Shown here one piece after another: positions 15,069-23,465 of a DNA stretch of 64,000 bases. The first letter of the stretch is position 1. Every line of letters starts with the position of its first letter. The position numbers were made by a program, and so were the translations under genes. The stretch lies in NCBI GenBank assembly GCA_964291335.2, contig OZ219748.1, positions 1,364,001 to 1,428,000 of the forward strand, given 5' to 3'. The DNA is from G964291335 sp964291335 (GTDB taxonomy: Bacteria; Chloroflexota; Dehalococcoidia; Lucifugimonadales; UBA3495). The notes beneath the pieces were generated by a model. It saw only the letters and a program-made list of their open reading frames with translations. It was not told the DNA's origin and ran no database searches.

Positions 15069-16316
15069 ATGAAACTTAAGACTAGTGGACTTGCCGGCCG
15101 GCTGGCTGCATTGACGGGGCGGCGCCCGGCCGGGGACGCCGGCAGCGATTCCAACCCGGCCGGGCGTACCATCCGGCGGAGCAGCCGGGCCGCCGCCGCC
15201 GACCTGGACCCGGCGGGGGAAACCTTCGGCGCTGCCGGCGGGTGGGCCAACCCGGAATACGGAGCCTATTACGCCACGTCGGTATCGGTTTACGCGGCCA
15301 TCAAGCTGCGGGCCGACGCCGTCAGCCGCCCCACGGCAACCGTCTATCGGCGGGATGCGGCCGGCAACCGGCGGCCGGTGGCAGCCGGCCACCCGGTGCC
15401 AACTCTGCTGGAGCGGGTCAACCCGTGGTACACCCGGGCCGACCTGTGGCAGGCTACGGAAATATACTTGAACCTTTGGGGGCAGGCCTTCTGGGCTTTG
15501 GAGCGGAACGAGGCCGGGCACCAGGAAATCTGGCCGCTGCGCCCCGACCGGGTAACCGTACTGCCCGACCGGCGCCGCCATATACGCGGGTTTGTCTATC
15601 GCGGGCGCAACGGCAGCCCGGTGGCCTACACGCCCGATGAACTTATCTGGCTGCGCTACTTTAACCCGCTGGAAGAGTTTGCCGGCCTTTCGCCGCTGGC
15701 TCCGGCCCGGCTGGCGGTGGATATGGGCCGCGACGGGCTGCGCTTCAACCGCAATTTCCTGCGCAATTCGGCCCAGCCGGATTTGGTGCTGCTGACCGAT
15801 GCCCAGCTGACCGATGCCGAGATTGAAGAGTTCTATACCCGTTGGGATGCCCGCTATCGGGGGGTACAGAATGCCCACCGTCCCGCCATTGCCAACTTTG
15901 TGCGGGATATTCGCACCCTGGGGTTAAGCCACCGGGATATGGACTTTATCCGCGGCTTGCGCTGGAGCCTGGAAGAGGTGAGCCGGGCCTATGGCGTCCC
16001 CAAGCCTTTGCTGTCGGACCTGGAACGGGCCACCTTCGCCAACATCAACGCCGCTGAGCGAATCTTCTGGCGCAACACCATTGTGCCGGAACTTCGCTTC
16101 CTGGAGGAGCAGCTTAACCGGATGCTGCTGCCCCGTCTGGGCTACCCGGAGCTGGAGTTGCAGTTTGACTTGACCGCTATTGAGGCGATTCAGGAGGATG
16201 AGAACAGCCGGGTAAATCGGGAGGTGCAGCTGCTGGACCGGGGTGTGGTTACCATCAACGAACTGCGGCGGGAACGCAACCTGCCCGACGTTCCGTGGGG
16301 CAACGAACCCCGCTAG
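15069..16316 (+). CDS. HK97-family phage portal protein
   Basis: Portal dodecamer subunit forming the DNA channel at a capsid vertex. The 415 residues show the family layout: VYAAIKLRADAVSRPTATVY early, NLWGQAFWALERNEAG, EIWPLRPDRVTVLPD, ELIWLRYFNPLEEFAGLSPL, and FANINAAERIFWRNTIVPEL near the end. ATG 15069 follows CCGGAGGAAACGGG. The same frame is open back through the right 54-bp array, but that extension has repeat character and no ribosome site. No protease, capsid, adaptor or tail genes follow. Confidence 0.92.
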   Translation: MKLKTSGLAGRLAALTGRRPAGDAGSDSNPAGRTIRRSSRAAAADLDPAGETFGAAGGWANPEYGAYYATSVSVYAAIKLRADAVSRPTATVYRRDAAGNRRPVAAGHPVPTLLERVNPWYTRADLWQATEIYLNLWGQAFWALERNEAGHQEIWPLRPDRVTVLPDRRRHIRGFVYRGRNGSPVAYTPDELIWLRYFNPLEEFAGLSPLAPARLAVDMGRDGLRFNRNFLRNSAQPDLVLLTDAQLTDAEIEEFYTRWDARYRGVQNAHRPAIANFVRDIRTLGLSHRDMDFIRGLRWSLEEVSRAYGVPKPLLSDLERATFANINAAERIFWRNTIVPELRFLEEQLNRMLLPRLGYPELELQFDLTAIEAIQEDENSRVNREVQLLDRGVVTINELRRERNLPDVPWGNEPR

Positions 16317-16570
16317 AGGCGGGGGGTGGGGGGGGGAGAAAGCCCAACAAAGAAAGCCGCGCCCCGGGGCGGCCTGGCGGCAAAACGCAGAGCAATGTAA
16401 TGCTCAATGCAGGCTTTTACCGAACCCCGGCAAGCACGGAGGCAAAACTACCATCAAGTTAATGAAAGGCTTTCCTGCTGACCGAGTCAGTGGCAGCCAT
16501 CGGGGTTTTGCGCCAGGCTGCGAAGCCGGCATCACCCCTGATCAAAGCCGTAGGCATTACGCTCGAACAC

Positions 16571-16620
16571 AATCAGGCTCGCCACAACAAAATGGCGAGC
16601 CTCCTTATGAGTGCCTGATT
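16571..16620 (+). promoter_or_regulatory. mutually exclusive nested inverted repeats
   Basis: GGCTCGCCA (16576-16584) pairs perfectly with TGGCGAGCC (16593-16601). AATCAGGC (16571-16578) pairs with GCCTGATT (16613-16620). The two stems share three bases, so only one can form fully, as in an attenuator or a recombination site. Confidence 0.4.
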
Positions 16621-16867
16621 CATCCAGGTATGCCAGGTGCATAAAGAAGAGCCGACTGGAACAATTCCAACGGGCCAATCCGGCAAGGGCCCTGTCGGCT
16701 GTATATCAGGGTAACTGACATTGTTCCAGAATGTCAATATATCAAAATATCAGGTATTCCCAACGCGCGCCGGTATTAAAGCAAGTCGGCTGTTAGTCAA
16801 GGGCATAGCCTGCCCCTCCTCCCCCAGCCCGGCGACTTTTGCCTATTGACGCGCCGCCCCTTTCTAT

Positions 16868-16911
16868 CCATACTTGGGCCATACTTGGGCCATACTTGGG
16901 CCATACTTGGG
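16868..16911 (+). repeat. four 11-bp iterons
   Basis: CCATACTTGGG repeated four times without gaps, about 54 bases before the start of the NHL gene. One unit equals roughly one helical turn, so a protein could bind all copies on one DNA face. Confidence 0.9.
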
Positions 16912-16964
16912 CCTGCTTTGGCCTGGGCCGGTGTCCCGATTCTTTGTTTGGAGGAAATTGCTTT

Positions 16965-17864
16965 ATGACGACTGTGGGCAGTGGAGAATATACTTACGAT
17001 TTGATTGAGAGCTGGGCCAGGCTGCCCGAAGGGGAAACTTTCGGCATGGTGAGCGCCGTCGCCACCGACTCCCAGGGCCGGGTCTATGCCTTTCAGCGGA
17101 AGGAACCCCCCATCGTCATCTTTGACCCGGATGGCAGCTACGTCGGTTCCTGGGGGTTCAGCGCCATCAGCAACCCGCATGGTATCTTCATCAAAGACGA
17201 CATCGTTTACCTTACCGACCGGGAAGATTCGGTTTGCCTGCGCTATACGCTGGAGGGCAAGCCTTTGCAGGTTCTGGGCGAGCGGGGCGTCCACTCGGAC
17301 ACGGGCTGCGAAGTGCCGGGGACGCTGTGTCCCCGCGCGGCGGGCCCCTTTAACTACCCGGCGGAACTGGTGCCCGGCGACGATGGAGATTTGTATGTGG
17401 CCGACGGCTACCGCAATGCCCGGGTACACCGTTTCGCGGCCAACGGCGACCTGAAAATGTCATGGGGGGAACCCGGCAAGAACGCCCCCAACGAGTTTCA
17501 CCTGGTGCACAGTATGATGGTGGGCGCCGACGGTCTGCTTTATGTCTGCGACCGGGAGAATAACCGAGTGCAGATTTTCAACGCCGACGGCGAGTATCAG
17601 GGCATGTGGACTGACCTGCTGCGACCGATGGATATTTCCCAGGACGCCAACGGCGTCTTCTGCATCAGCGAGGGTGGCCGGGATGCCCGGCAGGGCTGGA
17701 CCGAGGATACCGACTCGCGCATCAGCTTGCTGAATGCCGACGGCGAACTGCTGGCCCGCTGGGTTATCCGCGGCGGCCACGGCAGCTGGATTGCCCCCAA
17801 CGGCGACATCTACGTGGGTGTACCCGACGGCATTGGCGTGGATAAATACGAAAAGAAGAGCTGA
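16965..17864 (+). CDS. NHL-repeat beta-propeller protein
   Basis: 299 residues of NHL repeats forming a six-bladed propeller: VATDSQGRVYAFQRKEP, DDIVYLTDREDSVCLRY, PGDDGDLYVADGYRNARVHRF and GADGLLYVCDRENNRVQIF. The sequence resembles the peptidyl-hydroxyglycine lyase-like NHL proteins that are frequent in SAR202-type genomes. No signal peptide is seen, so it is probably cytoplasmic. GGAGGAAATTG fixes ATG 16965. A terminator follows at 17892. Confidence 0.87.
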   Translation: MTTVGSGEYTYDLIESWARLPEGETFGMVSAVATDSQGRVYAFQRKEPPIVIFDPDGSYVGSWGFSAISNPHGIFIKDDIVYLTDREDSVCLRYTLEGKPLQVLGERGVHSDTGCEVPGTLCPRAAGPFNYPAELVPGDDGDLYVADGYRNARVHRFAANGDLKMSWGEPGKNAPNEFHLVHSMMVGADGLLYVCDRENNRVQIFNADGEYQGMWTDLLRPMDISQDANGVFCISEGGRDARQGWTEDTDSRISLLNADGELLARWVIRGGHGSWIAPNGDIYVGVPDGIGVDKYEKKS

Positions 17865-17891
17865 CGCCGGGACAGTGGGCTGCCAGGCAGG

Positions 17892-17925
17892 AAAGAGGGG
17901 CGGCCCCGGCAGTCCGCCCCTCTTT
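17892..17925 (+). terminator. terminator after the NHL gene
   Basis: A perfect 12-bp stem: AAAGAGGGGCGG (17892-17903) with CCGCCCCTCTTT (17914-17925), whose own 3' arm ends in T residues. Confidence 0.8.
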
Positions 17926-18026
17926 GCTTTGGGAATTACATCAGATTTCAGCCGGACACCGCCGCGCAGCTGGAAGCAATGGCGCCGGGCGAAGATGGTA
18001 AGCGCGTGCCCTGCGACGGGCTGATT

Positions 18027-18051
18027 GCAGCGTAACAAGTGGTTACGCTGC
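18027..18051. promoter_or_regulatory. perfect 10-bp inverted repeat upstream of the methyltransferase
   Basis: GCAGCGTAAC and GTTACGCTGC separated by AAGTG. A second pair, GTTTTCT...AGAAAAC, and the repeated word CTACGCTTT follow at about 18056-18098, right before the HTH-methyltransferase start. These could be autoregulatory operators. Confidence 0.45.
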
Positions 18052-18112
18052 GGCCGTTTTCTACGCTTTACGGTAAGGCAGAAAACTACGCTTTTGTAGT
18101 ACGGAGCATGGA

Positions 18113-19006
18113 ATGTACGAAGAAACTCTACGGGTAGGTCAAGTTGCACGCAAGCTGGGCTGCCATAGAGACACCATCAAACGCTGGGCGGTGGCCGGCC
18201 GATTCCCCGGCGCGCGGTTTGACGGGCAGGAGTGGCGTATTCCCCGGTCGGCTATGGGGTTCCAGTCAGAACCAACCGAATCGACGGCGGATGATTGCCA
18301 CGGTGCTCGAATCACTGTTGCCGACTATGCCGAGCTGCTGGGTGGGCTGGAAGGTGGCAGCGTTGACCTGGTGTTGACCGACCCGCCGTACACCATTAGC
18401 AAAAATACCGGGTTCAAGCAACTCGGAACGAAGAGCATTGAACGCTTTGCAGTTGATATGGACTTTGGGGAATGGGACAAGTCGCTGATTAGCCTGCCGG
18501 ACTTGGCGAAGTTATCCTTTGCGGCCCTGCGAAAGGGCGGCACAGCGATAATCTGGTATGACCTCTGGAAGTTGTCCTACCTGTCCGAGGCGATGCTGGA
18601 AGCGGGTTTCAAGCAACTGCGCCTGATTGTCTGGGAGAAGAGCAACCCGGTTCCCTTGAATCAGTCCGTCAACTACCTCACCAACAGCCGGGAGATTGCC
18701 CTGCTCGGCGTCAAGGGTGGCAACCCCACTTTCAACGCCAGGTATCACCCTGGGGTGTTCCGACAGCCTATCCCCAGGGACGGCGGAAAACGGATGCATC
18801 CTACACAGAAACCTCTCACATTGTTTAAGGAACTGGTGCAAATCCATTCATTGCCCGATGACCTGGTGGTTGATCCGTTCCTGGGCAGCGGCACAACGGC
18901 CATAGCCGCCATTGGCAACGGCCGGCAGTTCACCGGCGGAGACATTGCTCCGGAATATGTGCGCATCAGCATGGAGCGATTGCATAGTGCGGTTCCGCAA
19001 TGCTGA
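18113..19006 (+). CDS. HTH-fused DNA methyltransferase (N4/N6-type, beta class)
   Basis: 297 residues. Residues 1-45 form a MerR/excisionase-like helix-turn-helix (VGQVARKLGCHRDTIKRWA). The rest is an amino-methyltransferase in beta order: motif IV DPPY (LVLTDPPYTISK), a target-recognition middle, HPTQKP, then the SAM-binding motif DPFLGSGTTAIAA. It methylates adenine or cytosine-N4 in a restriction site. The fused HTH suggests self-regulation through the palindromes upstream. Remnants of the cognate nuclease follow directly, so this is now a solitary methyltransferase. Confidence 0.88.
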   Translation: MYEETLRVGQVARKLGCHRDTIKRWAVAGRFPGARFDGQEWRIPRSAMGFQSEPTESTADDCHGARITVADYAELLGGLEGGSVDLVLTDPPYTISKNTGFKQLGTKSIERFAVDMDFGEWDKSLISLPDLAKLSFAALRKGGTAIIWYDLWKLSYLSEAMLEAGFKQLRLIVWEKSNPVPLNQSVNYLTNSREIALLGVKGGNPTFNARYHPGVFRQPIPRDGGKRMHPTQKPLTLFKELVQIHSLPDDLVVDPFLGSGTTAIAAIGNGRQFTGGDIAPEYVRISMERLHSAVPQC

Positions 19007-19045
19007 ACCCGCGAGACCGGCCACGGTGAGGGTTGGCAGAATTGT

Positions 19046-19477
19046 TTGAGAAGTTGGCTGCCCCCTGACCATCGCGGTGCGTCCAGGGAAGTGCCTCTCA
19101 CTGAGTTTATGGGTGAATGCGCAGACGCCGGACGCCTTGCGCCGCCAAGTGGTGGACGGGCAAACGTGCGCAGCGCGGGCCGTCGGAAACAACCTGGAAG
19201 TCGACCACAAGGACGGACGCAAAGACATTCCTCGCACACTGGAAGCCGGCCTACTATCAGCCGATGACCAAAGCGGTCAATGACGCTAATCGGACGCATT
19301 GCGGCCGTTGCCAGGACACGCGAGAGTGGTTTGACGCAACGCAGTTGGGGTATGCTGCCCGGCTGGACAATTGGCGGAAAAGTTTATATTGGCAGTTGTG
19401 TGGGCTGCTACTGGTATGACCCGGCAGCATTCAACACCGGGATAAGCAAGGGGTTCAGCAATGCCGGGGAACCCTGA
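19046..19477 (+). pseudogene. frameshifted HNH-type restriction endonuclease
   Basis: Homologous-looking pieces occur in all three frames in order: HRGASREVPLTEFMGE, then NLEVDHKDGRKDIP (the HNH-like core), then YQPMTKAVNDANRTHCGRC with EWFDATQLGY, then YIGSCVGCYWYDPAAF. At least three frame changes separate them, so the gene is dead. Its position right after the methyltransferase identifies it as the lost partner nuclease. Confidence 0.6.
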
Positions 19478-19811
19478 AAACCCTGAAAACCCCGCAGCCC
19501 CCGGCCCAACCCCTTGCCGCCCTGGATAGACGCTGATGCTGATAGAGATTGCTCATGCAGTGCGAAAACTGCCACCAGCCGGTCTAATCCCAAAACGGGG
19601 TTTTGGCTGAAATCCGGTTGCTGGCCGGACATTGACCGGGCCGGAGGTTGGGCCGCTGCCCGGAACGGCGCTGCTTGACACCCGGCGCAGGCAACCCTAA
19701 AATCCGGGCCGGCAGAATCGCGCCGCAAGGCCAGGTCAATCAACCCGGCAACCCGGTCCCGGGTCGGCCGGTCAACCGGGTCGGGCGGCACAGCAAGGTA
19801 TGGAGGCGCCA
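19478..19811. other. intergenic, no gene seen
   Basis: Contains only an 11-codon frame MQCENCHQPV with a zinc-ribbon-like CxxC, probably a remnant. Confidence 0.4.
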
Positions 19812-20699
19812 GTGAGTTGGCAGTTTCAACGGGTGGCCGGCCCTTACGGCAGCCCCACCGACGGCCCGGTCTGGAACCGGGGCGCGCTCCTGTTCACGCA
19901 GCTGGCCTTTCCGTTCAACGCTGCGGCCAACCGCATACTGGCCTATGACCCGCAATCGGGGGAAGCGGCCGATTTCCGCCGCTGGACTAACCGCACGGCG
20001 GGGTTGGCGCTCTCTGCTTCCGGCGCGCTTTACGGCGCCCAAAGCGGCGGGCGGCGGCTGGTGCGTTTCAACGCCGATGGCAGCACGTCTCCCCTGGCCC
20101 ACAAGCTGGATGGCGTGTATCATAACCAGCCCAAAGACCTGGTGGTGGACCGTTGGGAGCGCATCTGGTTCTGCGACCCCCACGGCGACTTGCGTGAGGC
20201 GATGAACCCCCAGATTCACGATAAGCTGCCCCACGCCTCGGTGCTGCGGCTGGAGGCGCCCACGCCGGATTCGCCGATTACCCGAATGACCTATGACACC
20301 GATGCGCCGGCGGCGTTGCTGCTTTCGCCCGATGCAGATACCCTGTACGTGGCCGAATCCAGCGAGGAGGCTGCCGGCTCCCGGGAACTGCGAGCCTACC
20401 CGGTTCTGCCCGACGGCTCCCTGGGCCCCTATCGTCTGCTGCACGCCTTTGGCAGTGACCGGAGCGGCGTCCACCGGGGCATCTACGGTATGTGTCTGGA
20501 TTCGGCGGGCAACGTGGTAGCGGCGGCGGGCGGGCCAAAGGCCGGCCCCGGGCCAATGCTTTACGTTTTTACTCCCCGGGGCCGCATCCTGGAGTCGCAC
20601 CCGCTGCCCGAGGAACCGACTAACTGCGCCTTTGGCGGCGGCGACCTTTACGTTACCACCAGCGAGGGCAGCCTGCTTCGGGCGGCCGGGGTTCGCTGA
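19812..20699 (+). CDS. SMP-30/gluconolactonase-like propeller protein
   Basis: 295 residues of a six-bladed beta-propeller: NRILAYDPQSGEAADF, GLALSASGALYGAQSGGRRLVRF, NQPKDLVVDRWERIWFCDPH, ALLLSPDADTLYVAESS, GMCLDSAGNVVAAAGG and NCAFGGGDLYVTTSEGSL. The acidic and Asn metal ligands of the SMP-30 family (NQPKDL, SPD) are visible. A lactonase role is likely but the substrate is unknown. GTG 19812 follows TGGAGG with six-base spacing, better than ATG 19800. Confidence 0.86.
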   Translation: MSWQFQRVAGPYGSPTDGPVWNRGALLFTQLAFPFNAAANRILAYDPQSGEAADFRRWTNRTAGLALSASGALYGAQSGGRRLVRFNADGSTSPLAHKLDGVYHNQPKDLVVDRWERIWFCDPHGDLREAMNPQIHDKLPHASVLRLEAPTPDSPITRMTYDTDAPAALLLSPDADTLYVAESSEEAAGSRELRAYPVLPDGSLGPYRLLHAFGSDRSGVHRGIYGMCLDSAGNVVAAAGGPKAGPGPMLYVFTPRGRILESHPLPEEPTNCAFGGGDLYVTTSEGSLLRAAGVR

Positions 20700-20971
20700 C
20701 GGTCGGCTTCAGTCCCGGCGCGCGCGGACGGCCACAGACCAGGACGCCAACCGCAACAGCTATGGCGCTTTAGTCCCGGCGCGCGCGGGCGGCCATCGGC
20801 GGGCGGCCCGGCAGTTAAACGAAACACCCCGGCCGCTGCGTTGCCGTCTGGTCAGTTCCGCCAGGCGCGACCACCGGGGCAACCGGCCGGGCCGGATTGC
20901 CGACCGGCGAAGGGTGTTGGCCGGGCAGCGGGGTTGAATAACCGACACAACCGTTGGAGGATTAGAGGATA

Positions 20972-21820
20972 ATGGTTACCGCAAATGTTCCGGATCTGGC
21001 CGATACCCTGGCGGCGCTTCGCGCTGAGGGCGAGGGGTTGTCCCGGTTTCTGGCCGGTTTGTCGGCGGAAGAGTGGGAGCGGGACAGCGCCTGCACCGCC
21101 TGGAAGGTGGGGGATGTGGTGGCGCACCTGATTCAGGGTGGAGCCGGTTCGGGCGCCGCATTGGCCCGGGCGCGGCAGGGCAGCAGCGACCCGCCGGAAG
21201 GCGCCCGGTTCCTGAACCCGGGGGAGCGGGCGTCGGAAAGCACCGCCGACCGGGCGATCGACTTTCGGGGGGGCCAAGCCGGCGCCGAGCTGCTGGAGGC
21301 TTTCAACCGGGGGCATGTTGGCCTGTGTCAGGCGGCGGCGGAGTTGACGGCGGCGGATTGGGAAAAACCTTCTTTCCACCGCCGGGGGGTGATTCCGGTT
21401 CACGAAAACGTTACCCGCCGGATTCAGGAGCTGGCAATCCATGGCTGGGACATTCGTTCCGCCTTTGACCCTTCCGCCGAGCTGTCTGACGAAGCGTCGG
21501 CCCTGATTGTCAACGTGGCGCATCGCTGGCTCAATGCCAGCTTTGCGCCGCTGGCCGGGGGAGCGGATGCCCGCTTCCGCTTTCAGGTGTCGGGCGCGGC
21601 TGCCTTGAGCGAGGACGTGACGCTGGCGGGGGAAGGCTTCCATATTGAGCCGGCCGGGGCGGCGGTTCCCGATGTAACGTTCCGGGCCAACGCCAGCGCC
21701 TACGTGCTGCTGATTTACGGCCGGCTGAACCTCCGCTCCGGCCCAACCCCGGCCCGGCTGGAGATTGACGGCCCCCTGGAAAAGGCGATGCTGTTCACCG
21801 AAAGTTTTCGGGGGTACTAG
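20972..21820 (+). CDS. maleylpyruvate isomerase/DinB-like (TIGR03083-type) metalloprotein
   Basis: 282 residues. The N-terminal DinB-like four-helix bundle contains EWERDSACTAWKVGDVVAHL and QELAIHGWDIRSAFD, supplying the usual metal-binding histidines. The C-terminal ~110 residues form an SCP2/MDMPI_C-like domain (FRFQVSGAAAL, RLEIDGPLEKAMLF). Relatives include mycothiol-dependent maleylpyruvate isomerase, though thiol dependence cannot be read from the sequence. The 3' end overlaps thuA convergently by four bases. Confidence 0.85.
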   Translation: MVTANVPDLADTLAALRAEGEGLSRFLAGLSAEEWERDSACTAWKVGDVVAHLIQGGAGSGAALARARQGSSDPPEGARFLNPGERASESTADRAIDFRGGQAGAELLEAFNRGHVGLCQAAAELTAADWEKPSFHRRGVIPVHENVTRRIQELAIHGWDIRSAFDPSAELSDEASALIVNVAHRWLNASFAPLAGGADARFRFQVSGAAALSEDVTLAGEGFHIEPAGAAVPDVTFRANASAYVLLIYGRLNLRSGPTPARLEIDGPLEKAMLFTESFRGY

Positions 21821-22521
21821 CCGCCGGCCGGCCCGGCCGCCCATTCTACGCCGTTCAGCACAATCCGCTGAAACTCCGGGGTCTGGAAGCTGCGGCCGTC
21901 GTGACCCAGCAGCAGCACAAAAACCCGACCCTGGCCATAGGCGCGCGTCCAGGCCAGCGGGAAGGTGCCGCCGGGCATATGCATCGGCGCCCGATCGGGG
22001 CCCCAGGGCCAGGTTCCCTCCTCCGCCGTACCGGTCAGGAACACATCATTACCCGCGCCGTAAGCCAAGCCCATATACAGCTCATCGCTGGTAGCGAAGT
22101 CGCCCACGCCCCTAACCCCCGGGTGGCCGGCCTGGCTGACGTTGACCGTAAACTCGCCATAGGGCGGGTGGAAGCTGGTTCCGGTAATCCAGCCGCCGCC
22201 GGTAATATCGTGGTATTCCGGCCAGGCGTTGGACAAGCAGGTGGAAATGTGCAGGCAGACAAACCCTTTGCCCGACCGGATATACCGGGCCATGCCTTCC
22301 TGTTCCGCCGGGGTCAGGGCCAGGTCGCCGAAGTCTGGCAGGTTTTCCCGGCGGGTATTGAACACCAGCGCATCATAGCCGTTCAGCGCCGCCGCATCGG
22401 CCAGCGTCGCGGCATCCTCGGTAACCGTTACGGCATGGCCGGCGGCGGAAAGGAAATCGCGCAGAACGGGTGTAGATTCCGCATAGGGGTGGCGGCCCCC
22501 GCTAATTACCAGCAGTTTCAC
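21817..22521 (-). CDS. ThuA-like domain protein
   Basis: 234 residues with the class-I glutamine-amidotransferase-like ThuA fold, found in sugar-utilisation loci: LLVISGGRHPYAESTPVL, DALVFNTR, GKGFVCLHISTC, GTSFHPPYGEFTV, GQGRVFVLLLGHDG. The usual trehalose/sugar partner genes are absent. GTG 22521 is preceded by CCGGAGG and by a TATAAT promoter at 22572. Confidence 0.87.
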   Translation of the reverse strand: MKLLVISGGRHPYAESTPVLRDFLSAAGHAVTVTEDAATLADAAALNGYDALVFNTRRENLPDFGDLALTPAEQEGMARYIRSGKGFVCLHISTCLSNAWPEYHDITGGGWITGTSFHPPYGEFTVNVSQAGHPGVRGVGDFATSDELYMGLAYGAGNDVFLTGTAEEGTWPWGPDRAPMHMPGGTFPLAWTRAYGQGRVFVLLLGHDGRSFQTPEFQRIVLNGVEWAAGPAGG

Positions 22522-22571
22522 TGAAGCGTACCTCCGGCATAGTTTATTGGCGGCGTTAAAGGCCCGGCGGG

Positions 22572-22577
22572 ATTATA
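22572..22577 (-). promoter_or_regulatory. -10 box of thuA, within a 27-bp element shared with a lipoprotein promoter
   Basis: TATAAT on the reverse strand. The 27 bases 22553-22579 are identical to 24566-24592, which lies upstream of the lipoprotein gene ending at 23466. Confidence 0.6.
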
Positions 22578-22699
22578 CAGCATGGGGGGCGGGGAACAAC
22601 AATACCGCGGCCGGCCGCCAACCCACTGGGCGACCGGGTTGCCACCGACCAGTACCGGGGGATGCAAGCCCGGCAGGGCCGACCCGTTGCGCAACCGGG

Positions 22700-23440
22700 T
22701 TATCGGGTATCGTACTTGAAGCTGCTGAAGACCCTTCCGATGAAGGCATCGTCGTAAACGTCCCGCCAGGCCTGGCATGTAGTTATGTACACTGCATGGA
22801 ATTGTTTGGGTAGCAGAATCTCCAATGAGAACCCCTCAATATCACACCAGTTTGCGCTGAAGCGGTAATGTGAGCGTGTTACGTGGGGGAAATCGAAATC
22901 TAATGACAAGATCTGAAACCCAGGCATATCTCTAAAAGGGTTCGTCTCTAAGTCAGCAAAGTTGAATACGTCATAAAGGGAGTAACCTGCCAAGGCAGCC
23001 GCCAAGGCAGCCTCATCATCTAGGTAAAACGAAAAAATTATGACGTAGGTTGCCTGTCCCGGAGGCTTGTAGCTTACTATTTCTGTATTTTCATCCCGGG
23101 GCTCATAATGAACGGTATACCAATCCGCCGGCAACTCGATACTGTATTCACTGCTGGGTTGGAACACTTTCCAATTGGGTGGTGGTGTGGGGGTTGGGTA
23201 AGGTGTGTATGTGGGTCTGGGTGTAGAAGTAGGGTAGTCTGTGGCTGTTGGGTAGGGGGTGTGGGTTGGCAACGGCGTGGCCGTAGGTATGGCGGTCAAA
23301 TAGGCTTGCACCTGCGCCGCCACCGTGGCTGGTATATCCGGCGTTGGCGTAGGTTCTGGGGCAGCGCAGGCGGTCAGCGCAGTCAGCAAGGTGGTTGCAA
23401 CCAGCGTAAAAGCTGTCAATCTTTGGACCAAAGGTTTCAA
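22700..23440 (-). CDS. Thr/Pro-linker lipoprotein (paralogue 1)
   Basis: 246 residues. The signal peptide ends in the lipobox LTAC (LLTALTACAAPEPTPTP), so it is a surface lipoprotein. A ~45-residue Thr/Pro linker (THTPYPT, TPRPTYTPYPT units) follows, then a ~150-residue globular domain beginning VFQPSSEYSIELPADW, with features reminiscent of PsbP/Mog1-like domains. The start is TTG 23440. It shares its signal peptide and the IPATVAAQVQA segment with the next gene. Function unknown. Confidence 0.82.
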   Translation of the reverse strand: MKPLVQRLTAFTLVATTLLTALTACAAPEPTPTPDIPATVAAQVQAYLTAIPTATPLPTHTPYPTATDYPTSTPRPTYTPYPTPTPPPNWKVFQPSSEYSIELPADWYTVHYEPRDENTEIVSYKPPGQATYVIIFSFYLDDEAALAAALAGYSLYDVFNFADLETNPFRDMPGFQILSLDFDFPHVTRSHYRFSANWCDIEGFSLEILLPKQFHAVYITTCQAWRDVYDDAFIGRVFSSFKYDTR

Positions 23441-23465
23441 GAAAATCCTCTACGACCCTCTACAA

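Larger units (their letters stand above)
16317..16964. other. intergenic region after the portal gene
   Basis: I find no convincing gene in these 648 bases. They contain a G-rich stretch, nested inverted repeats (16571-16620), a small hairpin around GACATT...GAATGTC (about 16718-16736), and four 11-bp iterons just before the next gene. They may be the decayed remainder of the phage island. Confidence 0.5.

Noticed and set aside
17937..18035. coding-like stretch FQPDTAAQLEAMAPGEDG ending at TAA 18033
   Set aside because: Reads like the end of a real protein but has no start codon in frame after the terminator; probably a remnant, too short to call.
20710..20795. direct repeat AGTCCCGGCGCGCGCGG (two copies) in the gap after the SMP-30 gene
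   Set aside because: Short, GC-rich and without a gene or regulatory context; likely chance or minor duplication.
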